A model generated the notes under the pieces. The model was given only the letters and a program-made list of their open reading frames with translations, was not told the DNA's origin and did no database searches. The position numbers and the translations under genes were made by a program. Shown piece by piece: positions 1-5,899 of a stretch of 6,988 nucleotides of DNA; position 1 is the stretch's first letter; each line of letters opens with the position of its first letter. The stretch spans positions 1 through 6,988 of the forward strand of contig CAINVQ010000098.1 of NCBI GenBank assembly GCA_903854175.1, read 5' to 3'. Origin of the DNA: an uncultured Actinomycetes bacterium. GTDB taxonomy: Bacteria > Actinomycetota > Acidimicrobiia > Acidimicrobiales > RAAP-2.

Positions 1-765
1 AAATGCCTTCAGGGCTGGTGTGAATCCCATTGAATACAGCACGCCAACATTCATTGCATAAAGGAACCCAGCAGCTCCGCCCAAGAAACCACCGATAACG
101 AACGTCATGGCAATTGTTTTGTCTATGTCCACACCCATTAGGGATGCTGTTTCTGAGTCCTGTGCAACTGAACGAATGCTTCTGCCCAGTTTTGTTTTGT
201 TTACGAGTCGGTCAACAATTATGAGCATTATTCCAGCGGAAATAAAAATAATGATGTTGTACATTTGCACTGTCGCGCCAAAAATGGTGAATACAGTGTG
301 ATTCTCGTACGGCTGGGTGATTCCCCTACCGATTCGTCCGAATTCTTTCGCCGCAATGTTAAGTAAGAAATATGAAGCGCCAATTGCGCTAATGAGATAT
401 GCAATCTTTGGTGCTTTTCGAATACGTAGCGGTCTATAAGCAACTCGCTCAAGCACCACTGCAAAGAATGATCCGGTGAGACCACCTGCAAGGATGCCAA
501 CGACTATGAGGAGTATTGATGTGATTCCTGATGGCGATGAATCACCAATGAGGTAGTTAAGTGTGAAATAACCGGCAAAAGCGCCCGTCATAAAAATCTC
601 AGAGTGGGCAAAGTTGATTAAACGGAGTACTCCATAGACCATTGTGTAACCAATGGCGACCATTGCGTAAATGATTCCTGATCCGATTCCGCCAATTAAA
701 AGACCCCAGAATTCGAGACGTAGAGCATGAAAATGTGCAGTGAAGTAATTGAGAAAACCGTGCAA
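1..765 (-). CDS. livH: Branched-chain amino-acid-type ABC transporter permease, LivH family (3' end cut by window edge)
   Basis: This is an integral-membrane permease of a Liv/HAAT-type ABC importer, which normally pairs with LivM to form the channel. My translation gives 255 residues with no stop before the window edge; the family is usually about 290-310, so roughly 40-50 C-terminal residues are missing. Hydrophobic segments lie near residues 20-45, 57-75, 80-106, 119-137, 165-185 and 217-238. The family motif GYTMVYGVLRLINFAHSE is at 39-56. The cytoplasmic loop that should contact the ATPases is at 194-218 (GRSIRSVAQDSETASLMG). No ATG or GTG lies in frame near the N-terminus, so I chose the TTG at 765-763, which has an AGAAAGGG ribosome site 6 nt upstream. 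The gene follows the binding-protein gene on the same strand after 91 bp that contain a hairpin. The family call is firm; the exact substrate (Leu/Ile/Val, other amino acids, urea or amides) cannot be read from the sequence. Confidence 0.93.
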   Translation of the reverse strand, partial: MHGFLNYFTAHFHALRLEFWGLLIGGIGSGIIYAMVAIGYTMVYGVLRLINFAHSEIFMTGAFAGYFTLNYLIGDSSPSGITSILLIVVGILAGGLTGSFFAVVLERVAYRPLRIRKAPKIAYLISAIGASYFLLNIAAKEFGRIGRGITQPYENHTVFTIFGATVQMYNIIIFISAGIMLIIVDRLVNKTKLGRSIRSVAQDSETASLMGVDIDKTIAMTFVIGGFLGGAAGFLYAMNVGVLYSMGFTPALKAF

Positions 766-771
766 TTCATG

Positions 772-779
772 CCCTTTCT
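772..779 (-). promoter_or_regulatory. Ribosome-binding site supporting the TTG start of livH
   Basis: Read on the minus strand, AGAAAGGG ends 6 nt before the in-frame TTG at 765-763. An ATG at 770-768 is closer (1 nt away) but out of frame with the permease. The spacing and the conserved reading frame both favour TTG. Confidence 0.55.
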
Positions 780-804
780 TAGGTAATAGAAATCCTAATT
801 GAAA

Positions 805-839
805 TGAGAATGCGCTGGGATTTCCCCAGCGCATTCTCA
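805..839 (-). terminator. Hairpin between the binding-protein gene and livH (terminator or attenuator)
   Basis: A perfect 15-bp inverted repeat (TGAGAATGCGCTGGG and its complement) encloses a 5-nt loop. It starts 17 nt after the binding-protein stop codon. On the minus strand it is followed by a modest T-rich run (TTTCAATT). Because livH follows only about 40 nt later without an obvious promoter, partial termination or an RNA-stabilising 3' hairpin is more likely than complete termination. Such an element would let the binding protein be made in excess over the membrane parts. The hairpin is seen directly; its function is inferred. Confidence 0.75.
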
Positions 840-856
840 ATCAAATCTTTAAATAC

Positions 857-2068
857 TTAGTAGCAAGAGTGAGCTGTTGGCAGCTTCTTTCCAGTTACCT
901 TGTAGATAGCAATGTTGCCCTTACCAGTACCGACAAGGTTTCCGTTTGCCTGGAACTGAATCTTTCCAGTTACACCAGACCATGAGCCAGAGTGCAAGTA
1001 AGAAATAATTGCAGGACGGATTGCAGATACTCCACCAGTTAGTGAAATCTTCTGGAGAGCAGCAACGAGGATGTTTCCAGCGTCATATGCCTGAGCGTCG
1101 TACAGTGCAGCAGCTGGCTCAATGCCAGTCAACTTCTTGTATTGCTTAGCAAGTGTGCCAGTCAAGTTACCTGTTGAACCACAGTTTGCTGCACTCAAGT
1201 AAGCACCAAGAGCAGCGCTCTTAGGAGTGGTTGTCTTCAACAAAGCAGCATCGTATGATCCGTCACCTGACATAACAGTTCCCTTGTAACCGGCACTCTT
1301 AAGTGCAGGAAGAAGGTTTGCAAAGTCACATGCATAGCCACCATAGAAAACAGCGTCTGGCTTAGATGTCTTGATCTTCGTAGCTGCAGCTGCGAACTCA
1401 CTTACAGATGCAACGCCACCTGAGCAGCTTGAAGTCTGTGGAAGCGAGTCTGTAGTTACAGTTGCTCCTGCAGCCTTTGCAGCACCAGCAACAACACCAG
1501 CGATACCTGCACCGTAGAATGAACCGTCACTAATTACAGAAACTGACTTTGCACCCTTGGTCTTTACGAGGAAGTTTGCATCGGTAGTTCCCTGAACGTC
1601 GTCACCATAAACCATGCGGAAGAAGTTGTTCTTACCAGTTGCAATTGTCACAGCAGTAGCTGATGGAGTAATTGCAGCAATGTGTGCGTTGGTCCAGTAA
1701 GGCATAGAAGCGTGTGTTGCACCAGAGAATGCTGCTCCTACAACTGCAACAAGGTTTGGAATTGCAACTTCAGCTTGAGCTTGTGCTGGTGCCAATGTTG
1801 GGTCACCCTGGTCGTCGTATGACTTAACTTTCAAAGTAAACGGAAGCTTTCCAGTTGCGTTCGCATTGTTAATCGCAAGGTTTAGTCCACCGAGCTCGTT
1901 TAGTCCGTATTGAGATGCAGATCCAGTCAATGGTCCTTGGTATCCAATTACATACACTGGCTTAGCTGCTGCGCTAGATACTGATGAAAGACCGACTACC
2001 GGTACCCCAACAAGCAAAAGTGCACCAGTTGCCAAAGCTGCAACAGACTTATTCAAACGAATCTTCAT
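857..2068 (-). CDS. Liv/HAAT-type ABC transporter extracellular solute-binding protein (LivK-like, periplasmic-binding-protein type I fold)
   Basis: This 403-residue exported receptor captures the substrate, probably a branched-chain or other amino acid, and delivers it to the LivH/LivM channel. A Sec signal peptide is clear: a basic start (MKIRLNKS), a hydrophobic core near residues 9-27, and a likely cleavage after AAA at 33-35. The mature part begins with VYVIGYQGPLTG (38-49), typical of family 1 binding proteins, followed by a YDDQGDP motif (84-90) and the lobe-hinge pattern expected for this fold. No cysteine lies near the cleavage site, so it does not look like a lipoprotein, unlike most binding proteins of Gram-positive bacteria. 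Four cysteines (215, 247, 296, 402) could form disulfides. The ribosome site AGGGGA (2076-2081) sits 7 nt before the ATG. The lysine codons I checked at both ends are AAG, consistent with, but not proof of, codon bias for high expression. The gene diverges from lexA and precedes livH. The ligand is not determinable from sequence. Confidence 0.92.
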   Translation of the reverse strand: MKIRLNKSVAALATGALLLVGVPVVGLSSVSSAAAKPVYVIGYQGPLTGSASQYGLNELGGLNLAINNANATGKLPFTLKVKSYDDQGDPTLAPAQAQAEVAIPNLVAVVGAAFSGATHASMPYWTNAHIAAITPSATAVTIATGKNNFFRMVYGDDVQGTTDANFLVKTKGAKSVSVISDGSFYGAGIAGVVAGAAKAAGATVTTDSLPQTSSCSGGVASVSEFAAAATKIKTSKPDAVFYGGYACDFANLLPALKSAGYKGTVMSGDGSYDAALLKTTTPKSAALGAYLSAANCGSTGNLTGTLAKQYKKLTGIEPAAALYDAQAYDAGNILVAALQKISLTGGVSAIRPAIISYLHSGSWSGVTGKIQFQANGNLVGTGKGNIAIYKVTGKKLPTAHSCY

Positions 2069-2093
2069 TGTTCGTTCCCCTAACTTTCATTTA

Positions 2094-2105
2094 GAACTCG
2101 CGTTC
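2094..2105. promoter_or_regulatory. GAAC-TCGC-GTTC dyad upstream of the binding-protein gene (possible weak LexA site)
   Basis: A perfect GAAC-N4-GTTC dyad lies 12 bp upstream of the binding-protein ribosome site. It matches the core of the LexA boxes on the other side of this intergenic region, but the flanking bases are A/A rather than C/G. If the weak TATATG at 2120-2115 (minus strand) is the -10 element, the dyad would sit just downstream of the transcription start. The match is visible; LexA binding is a guess. Confidence 0.3.
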
Positions 2106-2144
2106 AACACGGAACATATATCGATCTGTGGTTACTGGCATGAA

Positions 2145-2170
2145 TTCCTGGTCAATTTGACCTTGAGGAA
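2145..2170. promoter_or_regulatory. GGTCAA-T-TTGACC palindrome, candidate operator for the liv operon
   Basis: A perfect 6-1-6 palindrome occupies 2150-2162. It is extended by TTCCT (2145-2149) and AGGAA (2166-2170), which pair across a 3-nt asymmetry. It lies about 80 bp upstream of the binding-protein start and about 120 bp upstream of lexA, outside the two LexA boxes. That position suits an operator for a separate regulator of the importer. No regulator gene is in the window to match it with. Confidence 0.35.
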
Positions 2171-2210
2171 CTCTACATCACAACGTATTCACAGGAAAAA
2201 TCAGAAAATA

Positions 2211-2224
2211 CGAACAGGTGTTTG
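2211..2224. promoter_or_regulatory. Upstream SOS (LexA) box of lexA
   Basis: CGAAC-AGGT-GTTTG differs from the CGAAC-N4-GTTCG consensus of Gram-positive LexA boxes at one position. It overlaps the proposed -35 element of the lexA promoter, so bound LexA could block RNA polymerase. It starts 41 bp before the second box, about four helical turns, placing both on the same DNA face. Confidence 0.7.
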
Positions 2225-2250
2225 ATTTATGGCTGAATCTACGATAACCT
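2222..2250 (+). promoter_or_regulatory. Probable lexA promoter
   Basis: A -35-like TTGATT (2222-2227) and a -10-like TAACCT (2245-2250) are separated by 17 bp. The start site would be near 2257. Both LexA boxes overlap this promoter or its start, which is the arrangement needed for autorepression. The hexamers are imperfect; TACGAT at 2240-2245 is an alternative -10 but lacks a well-spaced -35. Confidence 0.4.
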
Positions 2251-2266
2251 ACGAACATCTGTTCGT
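2251..2266. promoter_or_regulatory. Primary SOS (LexA) box of lexA
   Basis: ACGAAC-ATCT-GTTCGT is a perfect 6-4-6 dyad that contains the exact CGAAC-N4-GTTCG consensus. It lies 15 bp upstream of the lexA start codon and only 3 bp from the ribosome site (AGGAGG, 2270-2275), over the predicted transcription start. It should mediate SOS autoregulation of lexA. Confidence 0.88.
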
Positions 2267-2280
2267 CCTAGGAGGACCCA

Positions 2281-2901
2281 ATGGCTGAAGTATTAACCCC
2301 AGTTCGTAGACAAATACTCGAATTCATCGCTACCTGTCAGCGTGAACGCAACTTTCCACCAACTATCCGCGAAATTGGCACACACGTTAGCTTGGCCCCC
2401 GCCACAGTCCACACCCACATCAATGTCCTAAAAGAAGGTGGGTTCCTCGTAAGCAATCCCCAGCAGCCTCGAACTTTGATTGTTCGACTTGATGCTGAGA
2501 ACCCAATGCCCGACCAGCACATTCGTCATATTCCATTTGTAGGTGACGTAGCTGCTGGTACTGGAGTACTGGCCGCTGAAAATACTCACGAACTCATGTC
2601 GATTCCAGAACAATTCGCTGGACGTGGAGACAGCTTTGTTTTGCAGGTACGAGGTGAATCAATGATTGACGCTGGAATTCTTCCAGGTGACTTCATAGTT
2701 GTTCAGCGTCAACAGACGGCTAACAAGGGTGAAATAGTTGTTGCAGGTATCCCAGGAGACGAAGCAACCGTCAAGCGTTACTTCCCACAGGGTTCAAGAA
2801 CAGTACTTAAGCCTGAGAACAGCTCAATGGAGCCTATGGAATTCGACTCAAGCGATGTTGCAGTATTTGGACGAGTTATTTCAGTACTTCGTAATTACTA
2901 A
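2281..2901 (+). CDS. lexA: LexA SOS-response transcriptional repressor and self-cleaving protease
   Basis: LexA represses DNA-repair genes and is inactivated when RecA filaments on single-stranded DNA trigger its self-cleavage. The 206-residue protein has the full two-domain layout. The N-terminal winged helix-turn-helix covers about 1-68, with FPPTIREIG (25-33) and the recognition-helix region LAPATVHTH (38-46). The C-terminal S24 peptidase domain covers about 84-206. The scissile bond is Ala92-Gly93 (VAAGTG); the catalytic Ser127 is in GESMID and Lys165 in ATVKRY, so it should be cleavable. The start is firm: AGGAGG lies 5 nt before the ATG, and two LexA boxes precede it. It is divergent from the liv operon and converges on dapE, sharing 4 bp at the stop codons. 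It is slightly shorter than many actinobacterial LexA proteins, mainly at the N-terminus. Confidence 0.97.
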   Translation: MAEVLTPVRRQILEFIATCQRERNFPPTIREIGTHVSLAPATVHTHINVLKEGGFLVSNPQQPRTLIVRLDAENPMPDQHIRHIPFVGDVAAGTGVLAAENTHELMSIPEQFAGRGDSFVLQVRGESMIDAGILPGDFIVVQRQQTANKGEIVVAGIPGDEATVKRYFPQGSRTVLKPENSSMEPMEFDSSDVAVFGRVISVLRNY

Positions 2902-2905
2902 TTAC
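2891..2905. repeat. AT-rich 7-1-7 palindrome across the overlapping lexA and dapE stop codons
   Basis: GTAATTA-C-TAATTAC is a perfect dyad centred at 2898; it also contains a tandem TAATTAC repeat (2892-2898 and 2899-2905). The lexA TAA (2899-2901) and the dapE TAG (2900-2898 on the minus strand) both lie inside it. Its A+T content and lack of a usable loop make it a poor intrinsic terminator. Part of the symmetry may follow from the coding constraints of the overlap. Confidence 0.5.
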
Positions 2906-3950
2906 TAAGCCACTCATCTAATACACGAGCGTATTCATCAAGCTCACTCAACGTAACGAACTCATCACTTCGATGAGCCAGTAGTGGATCACCTGCTCCA
3001 AAGTTTGTGGCAGGTATCCCCAACTCGGTGAACGTTGCGACATCAGTCCATCCAAGTTTTCCGCGAACAGCAACGCCCGTTAACGCGACTAAAGAAGTAA
3101 GTCTCGGATTGGTGAGTGAAGGTGTCGCGCTTGGCGCTGCATCAAGAACCTGAACAACATCACCTTCTTCGATTGATGATCCAAGGAGTTCCTTAATTGC
3201 ATCGAGCGCTCCTTGCGCGTTTCTGTCAGGTGCAAATCTGTGGTTAACGGTGAGAGTGGTTTCGTCTGGAACCACGTTTGGAGCTATTCCTCCATTTACG
3301 CCAACAACTTGCATCTGTTCGATATACGTTGCACCATCAATGACAACTTCTCTTGGAGTGAACGCTGCAATCTTTGAAATTACTTCTCCAGCGCGGTGCA
3401 CCGCGTTGCGACCAGTAAATGGCCGAGCAGTGTGAGCACGAACACCCTTCAGCTGAATTTCAATTCGAAGACTCCCCTGGCACCCAGCCTCGACACCTCC
3501 ATCTGAGGGCTCTCCGAGAATTGCAACATCGGCCTTTAATAACTCCGGATTCGCGGCAGTTATTTCATGTAGGCCGGATTCACTTCGAGCAATCTCTTCT
3601 TTGGCATAAAAGACCCATGTGATCTCAGTGGCCCGTGGCTTCTTCGACATAGCAAGCTCTAACATCACAGCAATTGAGCCTTTCATGTCACATGAGCCAA
3701 CTCCATGTAGAACATCGCCAACAATCTTTGCCTCGCTGGCATCGCCAGGGACCGTGTCTATGTGACCAGCTACCAGAACTCGCTCAGAGTGGCCTCCAAT
3801 GGTCCTTGCAACCACATTGTCGCCAATTCGAGTTACTTCTAGTGCTTGGTTAGTAGACAGCAGGGCTTCAATATGGTTTGCGATTGCAGCTTCGTTTCGA
3901 CTGACGGAAGCAATCGAAACAAGTGAGAGAGTGTCCTCTAATCGACTCAC
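2898..3950 (-). CDS. dapE: Succinyl-diaminopimelate desuccinylase DapE (M20 metallopeptidase family)
   Basis: DapE hydrolyses N-succinyl-LL-2,6-diaminopimelate to LL-diaminopimelate and succinate in the cytoplasm, the last step specific to the succinylase branch of DAP/lysine synthesis. The 350-residue protein carries all M20 di-zinc motifs: His63 and Asp65 in AGHIDTVP, bridging Asp88 in GSCDMKG, catalytic Glu118 with metal-binding Glu119 in YAKEE, Glu147 in LGEPSD, and His326 in AHRSDE. The dimerisation lid lies roughly at 160-265. The start is GTG, whose bases overlap the dapD TGA (GTGA). With little Shine-Dalgarno sequence ahead of it, translation probably depends on coupling to dapD. The length fits actinobacterial DapE. 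The 3' end overlaps lexA tail to tail, and no intrinsic terminator is visible. Related M20 enzymes act on other acylated amino acids, but the dapD and dapC neighbours make DapE the clear choice. Confidence 0.95.
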   Translation of the reverse strand: MSRLEDTLSLVSIASVSRNEAAIANHIEALLSTNQALEVTRIGDNVVARTIGGHSERVLVAGHIDTVPGDASEAKIVGDVLHGVGSCDMKGSIAVMLELAMSKKPRATEITWVFYAKEEIARSESGLHEITAANPELLKADVAILGEPSDGGVEAGCQGSLRIEIQLKGVRAHTARPFTGRNAVHRAGEVISKIAAFTPREVVIDGATYIEQMQVVGVNGGIAPNVVPDETTLTVNHRFAPDRNAQGALDAIKELLGSSIEEGDVVQVLDAAPSATPSLTNPRLTSLVALTGVAVRGKLGWTDVATFTELGIPATNFGAGDPLLAHRSDEFVTLSELDEYARVLDEWLSN

Positions 3951-4774
3951 GTTGCGACACCATGGTCGCGAAGAATGTCATTAAGCGCAACTTTGTTGTG
4001 ACGCTCCCCTTCGCTCATTCTCTTGATAATAAGAACACATGGCAAGTAGAACTCTCCACCTGGGTACTCGCGCTTGCGGCTAGCACTAACTGCAACGCAG
4101 TAATCAGGCACGTACCCACGAGATACTTCTTCTCCAGTTTCGGCGTCAATGACTGGAATTGAAGGATTAAGAATTGTTCCAGCGCCGAGCACTGATCCTT
4201 TACCTACTCGCGCGCCTTCAACAATCATGCAGCGACTACCAATAAATGCATCGTCTTCAATTACAACGGGAACTGCATTAGCTGGCTCTAACACGCCACC
4301 AATGCCAACACCACCAGCGAGGTGAACGTTTGATCCAATTTGTGCGCAGCTACCAACTGTGGCCCACGTGTCAACCATCGTTCCTGGGCCTACCCAAGCT
4401 CCAATGTTTACGTAGCTAGGCATCAAAATGACACCCGGGCTTAAGAAACTTCCGCGACGGGCAGATGCTCCAGGAACCACTCGAACACCACGACGTTCAT
4501 AGTCCGTCTTTAGCTCTAACTTGTCCAAAAATTCGAATGGGCCGACTTCTGCCTTTTCCAGTCCACGAAGACGGAATAAAAGAAGGATTGCCTTTTTTAC
4601 CCATTCGTGAACAACAACTTCATTCTTGTCATTGATCTCAGCAACTCGAAGTTGTCCGTCGTCGAGCTTTGCAATAACAAGCTCCACATCCCTTCGCGCC
4701 TCAAGGTTTTGCGGAGTCATGTCTCCGATTTGGCTGTACCACTTTTCGATGTTGGATTCGAGCGAACTCATCAT
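3947..4774 (-). CDS. dapD: 2,3,4,5-tetrahydropyridine-2,6-dicarboxylate N-succinyltransferase DapD (proteobacterial-type, left-handed beta-helix)
   Basis: DapD transfers succinyl from succinyl-CoA to tetrahydrodipicolinate, the entry step of the succinylase branch. The 275-residue protein has an alpha-helical N-terminal domain (about 1-98) with the LRVAE and WVKKA motifs. A left-handed beta-helix of imperfect hexapeptide repeats follows (about 99-230) and then a short C-terminal region. Highly conserved stretches include LMPSYVNIGAWV (117-128), MVDTWATVGSCAQIG (133-147) and HLAGGVGIGGVLEP (151-164). Asp135 and Glu186 appear to correspond to the active-site pair known from the trimeric enzyme. 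Length and motifs match the roughly 275-residue E. coli-type DapD, not the longer form of Mycobacterium and Corynebacterium. Two ATGs in a row open the gene, with only a weak GATGGG ahead. It starts 21 bp after dapC and ends in a 4-bp overlap with dapE, consistent with one operon. Confidence 0.95.
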   Translation of the reverse strand: MMSSLESNIEKWYSQIGDMTPQNLEARRDVELVIAKLDDGQLRVAEINDKNEVVVHEWVKKAILLLFRLRGLEKAEVGPFEFLDKLELKTDYERRGVRVVPGASARRGSFLSPGVILMPSYVNIGAWVGPGTMVDTWATVGSCAQIGSNVHLAGGVGIGGVLEPANAVPVVIEDDAFIGSRCMIVEGARVGKGSVLGAGTILNPSIPVIDAETGEEVSRGYVPDYCVAVSASRKREYPGGEFYLPCVLIIKRMSEGERHNKVALNDILRDHGVAT

Positions 4775-4795
4775 CCCATCGTACTTGTGCAGGTC

Positions 4796-5899
4796 TTAAC
4801 CCTTGGTCAATCTAGAAGCAGCTAGCGCTAAACGTTCATTTGGCTGGACAACTGCGATACGAGCAAATGGTGCTCCACTCTCGCCGTAGAGATCGCCAGG
4901 ACCAACAATGAGACCAGAAGTTTCAGCCAGTAGAGCTGCCAGTTCCCATCCGTCGAGTCCTTCTTTCGAGCACCATAGGTAGAACGAGCCTTCTGGGACT
5001 GGAGCAGTGACGCCGAACGCCTCGAGCGCTTCAGACATCATCTCAAGTCGAGACAGGTAGATCTTTCTCTGCACTTCAACGTGCGCATCGTCACGGTATG
5101 CAGCGGCAACTGCTGACTGCACAGGACCTGGAACCATGAACCCGGCGTGCTGGCGAACTGAGCGAAGAAAGGCAACTACTTCGGGGTCACCTGCATAAAA
5201 GCCAGCTCGAACGCCCGCGAGGTTTGATCTCTTTGAAATTGAGTGAACGGCTAAAACACCATCAATTCCATGTTCAAGAATTGAGCGTGGTTTTCCCTGC
5301 CACGTAAATTCGGCGTAACACTCATCGCTTGCAACGAGAACGCCGTTCTTTCTTCCCCACGCTGCAACAGCTTCTAGGTCATCAAGAAATCCAGTTGGAT
5401 TAGATGGTGAATTAGACCAAAGTACTAGTGCGCGAGAGATGTCAGATGAGTTAATTGAACTGAGGTCAAGTTTCCCATTCACCATCGCAACTGGAACAGA
5501 ACGAAGCCCAGCGAGCGTGGCACCCATGGCGTACGTCGGATAACTAATCGCAGGAAAGAGCACAGTGTCACGTTCTGGATTCTTTAAGTGCAAATAGCCA
5601 GCCAGTGTTCCAACAAACTCTTTTGTCCCCACACAGGCAGCCAAATTATCAATGCTTACGTCTACATTGAATCGTCTCTTCATCCACTCAGCAGCAGCTG
5701 ATCGAAATTCTGGAGATCCTGCAGAAGTTGGGTAGCCACGCGCACCAGTTGCTCGAGCAAGCTCATCAATTGCGCCTTGGAATGGTTCGTCTACAGGAGT
5801 TCCAATCGAGCAATCTATTGCCCCACCTTCAAAGCGCTCGGCGGCTTTTTTTAGAACATCGAGACGGTCATACGGGTATGGCGGTGGGGTAAAACTCAT
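4796..5899 (-). CDS. dapC: Succinyldiaminopimelate transaminase DapC (class I/II PLP aminotransferase, actinobacterial type)
   Basis: DapC moves an amino group from glutamate to N-succinyl-2-amino-6-ketopimelate, giving the DapE substrate. From the ATG at 5899 it is 367 residues. Fold-type I features, numbered from that ATG, are: SNSPSNPTG with Asn167, SDECY with the PLP-ring Asp192, HSISKRSNLAGVRAG with the Schiff-base Lys223 and phosphate-binding Arg231, and ARIAVVQP with the carboxylate-binding Arg347. The N-terminal PYPYDRL and SIGTPVDEP stretches are typical of the actinobacterial DapC subgroup. A GTG at 5914 would add five residues, but the ATG is preferred: it has GGAGAG 7 nt upstream and forms an ATGA overlap with the hflX stop. 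dapD follows after 21 bp. General aminotransferases look alike, so the assignment leans on the dapD and dapE neighbours. Confidence 0.9.
   Translation of the reverse strand: MSFTPPPYPYDRLDVLKKAAERFEGGAIDCSIGTPVDEPFQGAIDELARATGARGYPTSAGSPEFRSAAAEWMKRRFNVDVSIDNLAACVGTKEFVGTLAGYLHLKNPERDTVLFPAISYPTYAMGATLAGLRSVPVAMVNGKLDLSSINSSDISRALVLWSNSPSNPTGFLDDLEAVAAWGRKNGVLVASDECYAEFTWQGKPRSILEHGIDGVLAVHSISKRSNLAGVRAGFYAGDPEVVAFLRSVRQHAGFMVPGPVQSAVAAAYRDDAHVEVQRKIYLSRLEMMSEALEAFGVTAPVPEGSFYLWCSKEGLDGWELAALLAETSGLIVGPGDLYGESGAPFARIAVVQPNERLALAASRLTKG

Noticed and set aside
228..500. 90-residue minus-strand ORF inside livH
   Set aside because: It is out of frame with the permease, whose translated frame carries clear LivH motifs across the same bases.
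696..770. 24-codon ORF on the minus strand beginning at the ATG 770-768
   Set aside because: It lies almost wholly within livH in another frame, has no recognisable protein features, and its ATG is too close to the ribosome site. Kept only as a possible competing start.
2110..2160. Promoter for the binding-protein gene (TTGACC at 2155-2150, TATATG at 2120-2115, minus strand)
   Set aside because: The two hexamers are about 29 bp apart, too far for one promoter, and neither has a convincing partner, so no promoter is annotated.
3250..3622. Plus-strand ORFs antisense to dapE
   Set aside because: They are shadows of the dapE coding frame, with no ribosome site or protein family features.
4592..4598. 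A AAA AAG slippery heptamer in dapD (minus strand), in the correct phase for -1 frameshifting
   Set aside because: It encodes the conserved WVKKA motif, and the full-length zero-frame product is a complete DapD, so a programmed shift has no support.
5846..5852. Run of seven A residues (minus strand) near the start of dapC
   Set aside because: It encodes a Lys-Lys pair in an intact gene. It could be a slippage-prone site but shows no sign of a frameshift.
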